From the IMG/VR virus record IMGVR_UViG_3300022752_000208, positions 1 through 35,074 of that record: a stretch of 35,074 nt of DNA. One strand, 5' to 3'. The position numbers and the translations under genes are program-made. The notes under the pieces were generated by a model, which did not search any database, was not told the origin of the DNA, and worked only from the letters and a program-made list of their open reading frames with translations. Of the stretch, positions 13,208 to 20,991 are shown one piece after another (the stretch's first letter is position 1; each line of letters starts with the position of its first letter). Source of the DNA: a virus.

Positions 13208-13616
13208 CTGATACCACCTTTGATTCAATTAATCCGATATTTGCTAAAGTTGAAACGCAAGAAACTGCAGCAGATAGGGAAACCATACGGAACAAATGGT
13301 TAAGCTGATCTACTTGTTCTGGAGTCATATCCTCATTATTATCCTCGTCTAACATATACGCAGAGGTGGCAATCTTTGCTGCGATATCTGCGTGTGCGTC
13401 TATAAAAGGAATTAAACCAGATATGTTTGAAAGCCTGTCTTGGCTAGCTTGTTCTTCCATATCAGCAACTTCTGAAGATATTGGAGGTAAACCCATGAGC
13501 TCTGCAATACCCTCTGTTGGGGTTAGCATTGCGTCATAAATAATTTCACGCATTAGTACAGTGAGAGGCACCTGTGTAATAGAAAGCCTCTTCTTCTTAC
13601 GTCGAAATAGCCTCAC
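13197..13616 (-). CDS. Hypothetical helical protein (139 aa)
   Basis: It starts at a GTG (13616) that overlaps the DNA polymerase stop (GTGA). It begins with a very basic stretch (RLFRRKKKRLS), followed by helical segments and an acidic loop (LDEDNNEDMTPEQVDQL). The C-terminal helix SLSAAVSCVSTLANIGLI is moderately hydrophobic, but I would not call it a membrane span. Being translationally coupled to the polymerase suggests a replication accessory role; that is inference only. Confidence 0.65.
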   Translation of the reverse strand: MRLFRRKKKRLSITQVPLTVLMREIIYDAMLTPTEGIAELMGLPPISSEVADMEEQASQDRLSNISGLIPFIDAHADIAAKIATSAYMLDEDNNEDMTPEQVDQLNHLFRMVSLSAAVSCVSTLANIGLIESKVVSDGE

Positions 13617-15589
13617 TTAGCTTCTCCCCATCGTTTAACGGTAGTTATGTCCGCAAGTAATGGGACAGTTAATGCGTTAATACCTTCCATAGCCAACCTA
13701 ATTTGTTCAGCAGTTTCTTCTGCTAGTTCTGTAGGAGTTACAGTAACTAGTTCATCGTGAACTGTGAGTATCAGGTTTGCCTCCCCCGGTATCATTTTAT
13801 TAGCCCTAATCATAGCAAGCTTAATGATGTCCGCTGCCGACCCCTGGATAACAGTATTAAAGGCTTGACGTTCTGCTCTAGAGCGTTTCCAGACCTCATT
13901 TGATCTTAGATCGGGAAGATACCTGCGACGCTTTAGAAGGGTACTTGCAAAAGGAATTGGGGCATGACGACGGCTCTCACTAATCACCTGGCGTTTATAC
14001 CTAGCAACAGATGGAAATTTAGAAGTAAAGTCATCAAGTAAATCTCTAGCCTCAGCTAAACTACACCCGATAGATGTAGAGATTTTATCTGGGCCTACAC
14101 CGTAAGCTAAAGACAAAACTAATACTTTACCAGCTTTACGATCAACTCCCATAGTATTTCCAATAGTTGTATAGATATCTTCTCCGTTTAAGTAAGCACC
14201 GCACATAATTCTGTCTTGGCTAAACGAAGCAATTACACGAGGTTCAATCTGAGAATAGTCAGCAACTACTAAAGAATATCCTTCAGGGGCAACAAAAAGA
14301 TTACGAATTGCTTTACCATTAGCAGTGTGCGGAGCCGGCACATTCTGCAAATTCGGATTACGGCTTGAGAATCGGCCGGTCTCCGCACCATACTGAACAA
14401 AGTCAGTGTGAATACGGCCCTTAAGCATTAAGCTCTTCTTAGCAGTAACTTTAGATTTACCTGCAAGAGTTCTAGTAATATCCCCGCCAAGATAAGGGAT
14501 TACATAAGTAGTTAATAATTTATTTAAATCTGAATACTCAATAAGAGCATCTACTAATGGATCCTTTCCAGCCAGACCTTGTAAAGCCGGTTCAGATACA
14601 GAGAAGTCAGAAACAGAAGCAGGCTTACCCTCGTCAGCCCGCTTCTGCCCTGCTGGGGTTAAAACTTTAGGCTTTAAACCCCTGCCTCCATCTTTCTTGA
14701 TGGAGAACAGTAACTTTTGTTTTTCTGGAACACTGTTAATATTAAAAGCCCTACCAGCTAATCTATAGATAGTTGCTTTGGTGGTCTCTAGCTGAACTTC
14801 TAGGTTAACCTTTAACTTTTCCAACTCGTTCACATCTATATCTGCACCGCGTAATTCCATGCGACAAATAACCTCAAGCACATCCATCTCAAGGTTAAAG
14901 ATTCCACGAAGTCCATCTGCATCTAGTTGATTAGATAGTTTCAACCATAATTTCCAAGTCCACTCTGCGTCTAAACCAGCATAAGTGGCTACTTCATCAA
15001 AGCTATGCTTTTCTACCTCTTTACCAACACCCTTAACCATGTGATATCCGAACTCACGCTGCAGGCAGTCATCAAGTCCAAGAGAGTTACGGTTTTGATT
15101 ATCTAAAATAAAAGAAGCGTTGAGGGTACAGGCGTACGGCTGAGAAGGCAGGCCACCGATGTACTTAGATACGCTTTGCAAATCAAACTTAAGATTATGC
15201 CCAGCCTTTACCTTAGAGCTGTTAAGTAAAGGCTTAAGAGCCTTAAACACCTCACCGGCAGTTAACTGTTCAGGAGCAGGGCCAAAAATACGTGTGGACT
15301 TACGCTCATCTTTACTGTAGTCAGAGTCACGAAGCTCTAAACCTTTTGCTACACGAGAGGCAGCTGAAGGGAGCAGCGGGTATTCGGTACGAAGATACTC
15401 ACCGTTTGGATGACCCATGGGAATAACATCAACTCGATCATAGGTTGCTAATGCAATCCAGGTAACAATATTTTGACGAGGATCGCCTCTATGATCTCCA
15501 ACAGTTTCTACGTCAAAGCAAAAAGCATCTACTGCGCCATAAGCAGTAACTAACTCATCGAGTTGTTTTTGTGTAGTAATAATGTTCAT
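13613..15589 (-). CDS. polA: Family A DNA polymerase (Pol I-like) with 3'-5' exonuclease
   Basis: 658 residues with an N-terminal proofreading domain (D26-V-E28, HNLKFD with D136, YAGLD with D207) and a polymerase domain: motif A VVADYSQIEPR (D444), O-helix DRKAGKVLVLSLAYG (R484, K488, Y496) and motif C VHDE (H611-E613). There is no 5'-3' exonuclease domain, as usual for phage replicative enzymes. At the site matching E. coli Phe762 (four residues after the O-helix Lys) it has Leu (L492), a class that viral-metagenome studies have linked to slower, often temperate, phages. GGGAG precedes the ATG. It would replicate the phage genome with the helicase and primase encoded nearby. Confidence 0.92.
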   Translation of the reverse strand: MNIITTQKQLDELVTAYGAVDAFCFDVETVGDHRGDPRQNIVTWIALATYDRVDVIPMGHPNGEYLRTEYPLLPSAASRVAKGLELRDSDYSKDERKSTRIFGPAPEQLTAGEVFKALKPLLNSSKVKAGHNLKFDLQSVSKYIGGLPSQPYACTLNASFILDNQNRNSLGLDDCLQREFGYHMVKGVGKEVEKHSFDEVATYAGLDAEWTWKLWLKLSNQLDADGLRGIFNLEMDVLEVICRMELRGADIDVNELEKLKVNLEVQLETTKATIYRLAGRAFNINSVPEKQKLLFSIKKDGGRGLKPKVLTPAGQKRADEGKPASVSDFSVSEPALQGLAGKDPLVDALIEYSDLNKLLTTYVIPYLGGDITRTLAGKSKVTAKKSLMLKGRIHTDFVQYGAETGRFSSRNPNLQNVPAPHTANGKAIRNLFVAPEGYSLVVADYSQIEPRVIASFSQDRIMCGAYLNGEDIYTTIGNTMGVDRKAGKVLVLSLAYGVGPDKISTSIGCSLAEARDLLDDFTSKFPSVARYKRQVISESRRHAPIPFASTLLKRRRYLPDLRSNEVWKRSRAERQAFNTVIQGSAADIIKLAMIRANKMIPGEANLILTVHDELVTVTPTELAEETAEQIRLAMEGINALTVPLLADITTVKRWGEAK

Positions 15590-15612
15590 TCGCGCTCCCG
15601 AAGATTAGGTGC

Positions 15613-15660
15613 GCTGAGGGCTCATAGAGAAAAGGAGACACCAAGAGATGAGCCCTCAGC
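15613..15660 (-). promoter_or_regulatory. 13-bp perfect inverted repeat before the polymerase gene
   Basis: GCTGAGGGCTCAT (15613-15625) and ATGAGCCCTCAGC (15648-15660) are perfect complements separated by 22 bases. In the minus-strand transcript this makes a strong hairpin about 25 bases before the polymerase start, between it and the SSB gene. No T-tract follows. The 3' arm contains an ATG opening a six-codon reading frame (MSPQRT, stop at 15607-15605). It could be an attenuator, an operator or a processing site. Confidence 0.65.
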
Positions 15661-15674
15661 ACGATTATTTGAGG

Positions 15675-16376
15675 TTAGTTAGCTGATGCAATTTCTCGAG
15701 CAATTTCAGCAAGTTCAGCCTTGGTAGAAGTGTGAAGTGCTTCTGGTCCAAGTGGCTTCATTGTTTTAATTAGCTCTGCTGCTGCAACAGGGTCAATACC
15801 CCAATCCTCAGCGAGGTCACGCTCTTTCACAGGATTGATTGTGTAAGAGGTTTTTGTACCGGTTCCACTCTTGCTTACAGCCCAGTATAGATCTGGACGG
15901 TTTAGAGGTCCGGTCTTTGCATTTGAATCAAGCTTCTCAAGCTGTCCGCATAGACGAATGCCTACAACCATTAACTGTAGTTGTGGATCTTCGTCAGACA
16001 AGTTAAGGACAGTAAACGCAAACTTTTGATCTGGCTTACTACCAACAGCAATGAGTGGGTCGCCCTCACCAATGCTAATAAATGATTTCTTACCAGGACG
16101 ATTTACCCAGTGCTGCATGAAGGTCATTGGTTCATTACCAATAAACTTGATTAGCTGGACATCTTCGTCAAAACGGAAATCAGTTGCGAAGGATTTACTG
16201 GACTTGGCTACAGCCTTTTTAGCAGCTGCCCAACCAGTTTGAATGATAGAAGAACGTTCAGGAGTTTCTGTCTCGTCTTCTGCTGCGAAGATCTCTTCGA
16301 GAACTTCTTGAGTAGGGGTCTCGCTCACATATGTGTCGAGATTAGGTGTTGCTTGGTTTTCAATGCGGATACCCAT
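15675..16376 (-). CDS. Single-stranded DNA-binding protein (phage type)
   Basis: 233 residues with an acidic N-terminal tail region, a Lys-rich QTGWAAAKKAVAKSSKSF segment and a beta-rich OB-like core: FRFDEDVQLIKFIGNEP, MTFMQHWVNRPGKKSFISIG, then KFAFTVLNLSDEDPQLQLMVVGIRL. This layout matches phage ssDNA-binding proteins that coat template strands for the replisome and RecA/UvsX. It sits directly upstream of the DNA polymerase. Its start codon is inside a perfect hairpin, described separately, which suggests translational control. The assignment rests on pattern and context, not on a strict motif. Confidence 0.75.
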   Translation of the reverse strand: MGIRIENQATPNLDTYVSETPTQEVLEEIFAAEDETETPERSSIIQTGWAAAKKAVAKSSKSFATDFRFDEDVQLIKFIGNEPMTFMQHWVNRPGKKSFISIGEGDPLIAVGSKPDQKFAFTVLNLSDEDPQLQLMVVGIRLCGQLEKLDSNAKTGPLNRPDLYWAVSKSGTGTKTSYTINPVKERDLAEDWGIDPVAAAELIKTMKPLGPEALHTSTKAELAEIAREIASAN

Positions 16377-16385
16377 TTGGGTATC
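16368..16385 (-). promoter_or_regulatory. RNA hairpin enclosing the SSB start codon
   Basis: In the transcript, GATACCC-AAAT-GGGTATC folds as a perfect 7-bp stem with a 4-base loop. The A and T of the initiating ATG (16376-16374) fall in the loop and its G in the stem; the GGAG ribosome site abuts and partly enters the 5' arm. A bound protein or the fold itself could block initiation. A TATGAT box at 16402-16407 could start a short leader just upstream. Confidence 0.6.
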
Positions 16386-16421
16386 TCCTTTCAGTCAATG
16401 GATCATAGGTTGATGGTCATA

Positions 16422-16889
16422 TTAAGTTGTTTCTTGAGTATGAATCTTAGTCCACTTTTCCATCAATTCAATTGATAGATCGTGATGTCGATTCCAATCA
16501 ACCCTGGGTGCTTCAAGAAGTCCCCGAGATTGAAAGCTCTCGATAGTTGCTTCGACAATTGCTCTGCTGTACATCCGCCATCCGGGCTTCTTTACACCAT
16601 TAACAATCATTGACTTTAAGCGATAGGGTGCACGTGGTATATACCCTTTTCGTTCCCAAAGTCTCAAAGTAACTAACGGTCTGTTTAGCGCAAGTCCCAA
16701 AGAACCTGCACTGAACAATTCTAGCACCTTTCCATTTGGAAGAGTCTTTACCTGAGGTTCAGAATCCCAAGCTTCTGGTGTAGAAACTTTTCTAGGTTTT
16801 GCTTTTGGATCTGGAGCACGACGTTTGCGCTTTGACCCTGGGTAGTAATCATCCAGGCTTTCAAAGAGCTTGTCAACTTCGTCGTTCAT
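16422..16889 (-). CDS. MerR-like winged-helix DNA-binding protein (155 aa)
   Basis: Residues 1-45 are charged and basic (KRKRRAPDPKAKPRK). Residues about 58-115 contain a helix-turn-helix of MerR type: SAGSLGLALNRPLVTLRLWERKGYIPR followed by a wing and GWRMYSRAIVEA, matching the MerR pattern where the R-x-W-E-R-x-G motif precedes the wing. The C-terminal helix is basic and aromatic. MerR-like phage proteins act as excisionase-like or transcription factors. It lies upstream of the SSB gene in the same direction and could control the replication genes. Confidence 0.75.
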   Translation of the reverse strand: MNDEVDKLFESLDDYYPGSKRKRRAPDPKAKPRKVSTPEAWDSEPQVKTLPNGKVLELFSAGSLGLALNRPLVTLRLWERKGYIPRAPYRLKSMIVNGVKKPGWRMYSRAIVEATIESFQSRGLLEAPRVDWNRHHDLSIELMEKWTKIHTQETT

Positions 16890-16897
16890 ATATAACC

Positions 16898-17332
16898 TTA
16901 AGATTTAGAAGGAATAAAGGCCCAGACCACTTTCTTAGGAAACATCGTATCAATTTCCTCTTCAGTAAGCAAACCTTCGTAGAGGCAAGACATTACTGCG
17001 TCTTCATTTAAAACTGGTTGCATCTCGAAACAACGCGAGTATAGATCCTTTTCTGTAAGGATCCTTGTTGCCTGCGCCATGTCTAAAGATTGAGAAACTT
17101 TACGTTGACGTTGAAGAGAACGGTAACCTTCTACTTCTTGGTCTAGCGAATACCACAGATGACCTTTGTCATCCGGCACACCTTCTTTATCAACTAAGTC
17201 TGATAAGAAAGATTTTACTTCTGATTGTTCTTTAGTTAGATCTTCAATTCGACGCTTTAAATTAACAAAGTGTTGAACCTTAGCAAGAATTGAATCTACG
17301 GGCTTCTTGTCTGGTGGAATGATATTTGGCAT
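16898..17332 (-). CDS. Hypothetical coiled-coil protein (144 aa)
   Basis: GGAGGG sits just before the ATG at 17332. Residues 13-50 form a heptad-like helix (ILAKVQHFVNLKRRIEDLTKEQSEVKSFLSDLV), then a short beta hairpin (GHLWYSLDQEVEGY), and a helical C-terminus ending in FPKKVVWAFIPSKS. The helix plus hairpin recalls small phage proteins with a long helical hairpin, but no family can be named. Its own candidate promoter lies upstream (17355-17382). Confidence 0.65.
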   Translation of the reverse strand: MPNIIPPDKKPVDSILAKVQHFVNLKRRIEDLTKEQSEVKSFLSDLVDKEGVPDDKGHLWYSLDQEVEGYRSLQRQRKVSQSLDMAQATRILTEKDLYSRCFEMQPVLNEDAVMSCLYEGLLTEEEIDTMFPKKVVWAFIPSKS

Positions 17333-17354
17333 GGTGCCCTCCTTTGAATACCAG

Positions 17355-17382
17355 CCTATACCATCCCACCGACAAGATGCAA
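17355..17382 (-). promoter_or_regulatory. Candidate minus-strand promoter
   Basis: A -35-like TTGCAT (plus-strand ATGCAA, 17377-17382) and a -10-like TATAGG (plus-strand CCTATA, 17355-17360) are 16 bases apart, with TGG directly before the -10 (extended -10). It lies in a 51-base gap before the 144-aa gene. The same TGGTATAG core is found before the Hsp20 gene. Confidence 0.4.
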
Positions 17383-17383
17383 A

Positions 17384-17887
17384 TTACTTAATAGGGATTT
17401 GCTTAGGCTTCTTTTCTTCAGGCAAAATGCGCTCCACGGTGATGGTTAGGAGGCCGTCTTCAAACTCAGCCTTGGTAACCTCCATGTGGTCAGCTAGGGT
17501 AAACTCTTGATCAAAGTCACGTCTAGCAATTCCCTGATGAATGTAGTCAAACTCGTTGTTACCAAGATGACTATTGATCCCCTCACCTGATACCGTAAGA
17601 ATATTTTCTTGCTTAGAAATAGACAAACCGCTTTTATCAAAGCCAGCTAAAGCCATCTCAATATAATAAAGATCTTTATTTACCTGACGAATGTTATATG
17701 GCGGATACGAAGCTTGCTTTGCAGCAGTAGACACCTCTTTAAATACTGTAAGAAGAGGGTCAAATCCAATAGCCCAGCGATCAAAGTTTGGAAATAAACT
17801 ATTGATTGTTACTGGCTTTGGAAGTACTTGCTTTGGCTGACCCCATTCGTGATCTGGGTAGCCTTTAGGGTTGGGCATAAATGCCAT
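17384..17887 (-). CDS. hsp20: Small heat shock protein (Hsp20/alpha-crystallin)
   Basis: 167 residues with an N-terminal FDRWAIGFDPLL segment as in IbpA-type proteins, then the alpha-crystallin domain (about 63-150): YPPYNIRQVNKDLYYIEMALAGFDKSGL, then NILTVSGEG, then the strand and A-x-x-x-x-G-L-L type end AEFEDGLLTITVER. The C-terminal tail KKPKQIPIK contains the I-x-I anchor motif (IPI). It holds unfolding proteins and would protect virion or replication proteins. AAGGAG is placed well before the ATG. Similar genes are known in cyanophages. Confidence 0.9.
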   Translation of the reverse strand: MAFMPNPKGYPDHEWGQPKQVLPKPVTINSLFPNFDRWAIGFDPLLTVFKEVSTAAKQASYPPYNIRQVNKDLYYIEMALAGFDKSGLSISKQENILTVSGEGINSHLGNNEFDYIHQGIARRDFDQEFTLADHMEVTKAEFEDGLLTITVERILPEEKKPKQIPIK

Positions 17888-17952
17888 AATTATCTCCTTA
17901 GACGATAACTAGTTAATGACCCCCCAATTTGGGCAGGTCGTAGTGCATAACA

Positions 17953-17961
17953 ACTATACCA
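17953..17961 (-). promoter_or_regulatory. Candidate extended -10 promoter element before Hsp20
   Basis: TGGTATAGT in the minus-strand sense lies about 65 bases upstream of the Hsp20 start, in an 80-base gap. No convincing -35 box is present, as expected if an extended -10 is used. A short GACC...GGTC hairpin (about 17920-17941) follows it in the leader. Confidence 0.3.
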
Positions 17962-17967
17962 GGAAAT

Positions 17968-18111
17968 TTATTCCTTGATGTATGCCTTTAGAGCCTCAAC
18001 AATAACGTCAGTAACCGTACGGCCTTCAATAGCGGCCTTTTCTTTTACGGCAGACCAAAGGTCTGTAGCAACACGGATAGTACGTGTTGGGGTCTTAGGT
18101 GCGTTAGGCAT
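17968..18111 (-). CDS. Ribbon-helix-helix DNA-binding protein (47 aa)
   Basis: A 47-residue frame from the ATG at 18111 to the TAA at 17970-17968. After a short Pro/Thr tail it shows the beta strand RTIRV and two helices (TDLWSAVKEKAAIEG and TVTDVIVEALKAYI), the exact size and pattern of the CopG/Arc/MetJ fold. These dimers insert their beta ribbon into the major groove and act as repressors. It lies ten bases downstream of the SNF2 helicase and just upstream of the Hsp20 promoter region, so it may autoregulate or control Hsp20. No strong ribosome site is visible. Confidence 0.75.
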   Translation of the reverse strand: MPNAPKTPTRTIRVATDLWSAVKEKAAIEGRTVTDVIVEALKAYIKE

Positions 18112-18120
18112 TTGACTATG

Positions 18121-19674
18121 TTAAACGAAGGCTGCTTCTAGGAAAGCCTTAAGTGAACCAAGATTTAAGCTAACTCCACCCCTATCGTCAATTCCTTCAC
18201 CATCTACGACCGCATTTGCTATAGCCAATTTTTGTGTAAGCATTGCATGTTGACGCTCTTCAATTGAATCCTGCATAAGTAAATCTTGAATAACTATTGT
18301 TTTCCATTCGCTAGACGCCCTACGAATACGACCGTTCCTTTGTACAGCGAGGCCAGCATTCCACGGCAAGTCATAGTTAACGAGTAGATTAGCTTGAGGC
18401 AAGTCCACGCCATAGCCACCAGCATCAGAACTAACAAGGATGCGAACATTAGGATCAGTCTGAAACTTAAGTTTAGAAGACTCTTTATCTTTAGCATTCA
18501 TTTCTCCGGTATACGGCGTGGATATATCTCGCCCTAGAGTCTCACGGATTATGTCAACCATCTTTACATAACTAGTGAATATAACTACTTTATTGCCTTC
18601 GTAGTCATCTAGAAAGGTATTTACATACTCTTTTAGTACGGAAAGCTTAGGAGACTTTGATAAAGAGCCTAGTAGGTTTAACTCCTTTAACTCTGCGGCA
18701 TACTTAGAAGACTCTGCGGATACAGACAATAACTCTGGATGATCGCACAACATTCTTAAAGACAAAAGACGAGACATAATCTTTCCGCGTAATGCGTTTT
18801 CTTGATTGTCTCCACCATCGTAGTGTGAGAACAAATCAAAAGAAGAACCAAAAGACTCTATAGCTTCATCAAGAGTTGCTAATAAATCTCTGACAATATA
18901 CTTATAAAGCTTAGCTCCAGCAGAATCAAAAGGAACAAGAATGGGCTCAGCAAAAATTGTTTCTGGAAGATAAGGGGCAACATCAGGATCTGATTGACGC
19001 TTACGAACACAAGCCTCGGACAAGGTCTTATTTAGTAAAGGTAAGTTGCGGTATCGTTCAACACCACCAAACCGATTACGTACAATAAAAGTTTGATCAA
19101 AAAGATCAAATCTACCTAAGACCTTAGAGTCAACAAATTGCATAATAGAGTAGAGCTCTTCTGGTTTTCCGTTTTCTACCGGTGTACCAGTAAGAGCAAA
19201 CTTATAAGGACTAGATAATTTTTTTACGTGTCTGGATCGTTTTGATTTAAAGCTCTTGATTGCTGTGGCTTCGTCGCAGACAATGAATCCTGTAGGGAGC
19301 TGTCGTACATACTCCCAGTCGTTAACAACTTGCTCGTAGTTAATAATGACGTAATCCACGAGTGTATGCCCCCAGTCAAAGGCTTCTTGGTATTGGGCAG
19401 CACGCTGTTTTGGCGTTCCGTCAATAACCAAAGGTGTTGAAGATCCATCGGTAAACTTCCTTATCTGATCAGCCCATTGATACTTAAGGCTGGAAAGGCA
19501 AATAATAATGCCTGGCTCTGTTATTGAACCCTCATCCATGAGACGTTCTATAGCGGCAATAGTTAAAACAGTTTTACCCAAACCAAGATCGTATGCAACC
19601 AACATCTTTCCTCGGGTACACATGGCGTTTACTGCATCCGGTTGATACGGAAGCAGAGTGCCAGTAAATGTCAT
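18121..19674 (-). CDS. SNF2-family DEAD/DEAH helicase
   Basis: 517 residues with the two RecA-like lobes of superfamily 2: motif I DLGLGKT (29-35), motif II CDEAT (133-137), motif III LTGTP (161-165), and in the second lobe VVIFTSY, SSDAGGYGVDLPQANL, then NYDLPWNAGLAVQRNGRIRR (arginine finger region, about 435-455). SNF2/UvsW-like phage helicases move along double-stranded DNA or branch-migrate junctions during recombination and repair. The start ATG overlaps the upstream stop (TAATG) with only a weak GGGG ribosome site. It works alongside RecA/UvsX and resolvases encoded downstream. Confidence 0.88.
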   Translation of the reverse strand: MTFTGTLLPYQPDAVNAMCTRGKMLVAYDLGLGKTVLTIAAIERLMDEGSITEPGIIICLSSLKYQWADQIRKFTDGSSTPLVIDGTPKQRAAQYQEAFDWGHTLVDYVIINYEQVVNDWEYVRQLPTGFIVCDEATAIKSFKSKRSRHVKKLSSPYKFALTGTPVENGKPEELYSIMQFVDSKVLGRFDLFDQTFIVRNRFGGVERYRNLPLLNKTLSEACVRKRQSDPDVAPYLPETIFAEPILVPFDSAGAKLYKYIVRDLLATLDEAIESFGSSFDLFSHYDGGDNQENALRGKIMSRLLSLRMLCDHPELLSVSAESSKYAAELKELNLLGSLSKSPKLSVLKEYVNTFLDDYEGNKVVIFTSYVKMVDIIRETLGRDISTPYTGEMNAKDKESSKLKFQTDPNVRILVSSDAGGYGVDLPQANLLVNYDLPWNAGLAVQRNGRIRRASSEWKTIVIQDLLMQDSIEERQHAMLTQKLAIANAVVDGEGIDDRGGVSLNLGSLKAFLEAAFV

Positions 19675-19871
19675 TAGTTACCCCTTATTATTGCCATTAC
19701 TTCTACAAGTATAGCAGTGGCAGATTTAGGGCTTCCACTTTGGTAAAACTCGCTTACGTGAGCAATCTCGTTAATAATACGAGCACGCAGTTCAGCCTCA
19801 GTCTCCGTATATCGCTTTTTCCCCAAATACGCAGTGCTTAGCTTTTGTGATGCCGTACTGGATCTGCTCAT
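19674..19871 (-). CDS. Small helical protein overlapping primase (65 aa, start uncertain)
   Basis: The stop (TAA at 19676-19674) overlaps the SNF2 start by one base, and the C-terminal half (ETEAELRARIINEIAHVSEFY...KSATAILVEVMAIIRG) is outside any other gene, so something is encoded here. The only ATG (19871) lies 74 bases inside the primase gene, preceded by GGAG nine bases upstream. A TTG further in (about codon 16) is an alternative. It is helical and soluble, and unrecognised. Confidence 0.5.
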   Translation of the reverse strand: MSRSSTASQKLSTAYLGKKRYTETEAELRARIINEIAHVSEFYQSGSPKSATAILVEVMAIIRGN

Positions 19872-20775
19872 ACCCCATGTCTCCTATATCTTTTATACCG
19901 CTGGCTCCGTAATTAAAGAACAAGCATTCAAAGCCCTGCTCCTTACTTAGGGCAAGCATTTCCTTAGAAGCTTTTTCCCCCGCCTTATCAATATTAGGAT
20001 TATCAAAAGCAAAAATCAACTTCTCAGCTTTACGAAACAAAGCAACCTGCTCTGAGCTAACACTGGCTCCAAAAGTTGATACGCCTTGACTCAACTTCAT
20101 TGAGCTTAGTTTTACGACATCCAAAGGAGACTCAACTACGACCATAGTTGTAGAAGTCCAAACATCTAAACCAAAGAGCGTAGTAGATTTCTTGACTCCA
20201 GTAGGTCTATTGCGAAAAGTCCTATTGCTCTGACCCTTTTCCTGCCAACCCAAAAGCTTTGCATTCTCAGGATTTCTTATAGGAGTAATCCAAGCCTCTT
20301 GACGTCTATCCCACTTAACTCCATAAGTATCGCAAGCCGCCTCTGTAAGTTGGCGTGCTTGTAATGCCCAATCAGGTGGCCTGTCAAACACTGCAAGGCG
20401 TGCTTCGCTCATCTCTACCGGCTTAGGTAAAGAAACGTAAGACTCCCTGAGTTCCTCTAACTGTTTGGTTAGTTGTTCAAAATCAACCTCAACATTTGCA
20501 CGAAGCCACTCTTTTGCAGCTTCAAGATCTAACCGGCCCCAAGAAGTGTTTAACTCCTTAACCTCGGCTACAAGAGTTAGAAGTGTGCCTTTGTATCCAC
20601 AGGAGAAGCAGTGGTGGACACCAGAATCACAATTCATAGACCAAGAAGGGTTGTGATCTTCCCGACCAACACGCTCTAAGTGCATAGGACAATAACCCTG
20701 TAGCTCTCGGTTACGTTGTTCTGTTAGAACACCGAGACGCAACAAAGCCTGTTGAACATCTCCATCACGATACAT
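19798..20775 (-). CDS. dnaG-like: DNA primase (CHC2 zinc finger plus TOPRIM-like)
   Basis: 325 residues. The N-terminus has a CHC2 zinc finger: C29, H32 (GYCPMH), then C56 and C59 (HHCFSCGYKG), preceded by the usual SWSMN strand. The C-terminal half shows a TOPRIM-like fold with VVVESPLDVVKL (catalytic E) and FAFDNPNIDKAG (the DxD-like metal site). Primases make short RNA primers for lagging-strand synthesis. It is smaller than bacterial DnaG and lacks a helicase-binding C-terminal domain. The gene lies a few hundred bases from the DnaB-like helicase. Confidence 0.88.
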   Translation of the reverse strand: MYRDGDVQQALLRLGVLTEQRNRELQGYCPMHLERVGREDHNPSWSMNCDSGVHHCFSCGYKGTLLTLVAEVKELNTSWGRLDLEAAKEWLRANVEVDFEQLTKQLEELRESYVSLPKPVEMSEARLAVFDRPPDWALQARQLTEAACDTYGVKWDRRQEAWITPIRNPENAKLLGWQEKGQSNRTFRNRPTGVKKSTTLFGLDVWTSTTMVVVESPLDVVKLSSMKLSQGVSTFGASVSSEQVALFRKAEKLIFAFDNPNIDKAGEKASKEMLALSKEQGFECLFFNYGASGIKDIGDMGYEQIQYGITKAKHCVFGEKAIYGD

Positions 20776-20991
20776 CTATGAAAAGTCAGCAATCACTCGA
20801 TACATAACCTCAGTGTAGACCGCAGCATTAGATGCTAGGTCTTCTGGATGATGCAATTCCTCAGCGGTGCTTGGCCAGTTAGAGTACATATAACCACGCA
20901 AGCTTTCTGCAAACTTATCTACAAACTGATCAATAGTCATATATCCGCGTTCAATAAGCTGCTCATCTGTAGGCATTTTTAATTTAGCCAT
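20776..20991 (-). CDS. Hypothetical protein (71 aa)
   Basis: The start is the ATG at 20991, with GGGAG eight bases upstream; the longer frame extends through the upstream zinc-ribbon gene and is rejected. The protein starts MAKLKMPTDEQLIERGYMT and is mostly helical (TIDQFVDKFAESLRGYMYSNW, NAAVYTEVMYRVIADF). No motif is recognised. It ends immediately before the primase start (TAG then ATG), so the two are co-translated. Confidence 0.65.
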   Translation of the reverse strand: MAKLKMPTDEQLIERGYMTIDQFVDKFAESLRGYMYSNWPSTAEELHHPEDLASNAAVYTEVMYRVIADFS

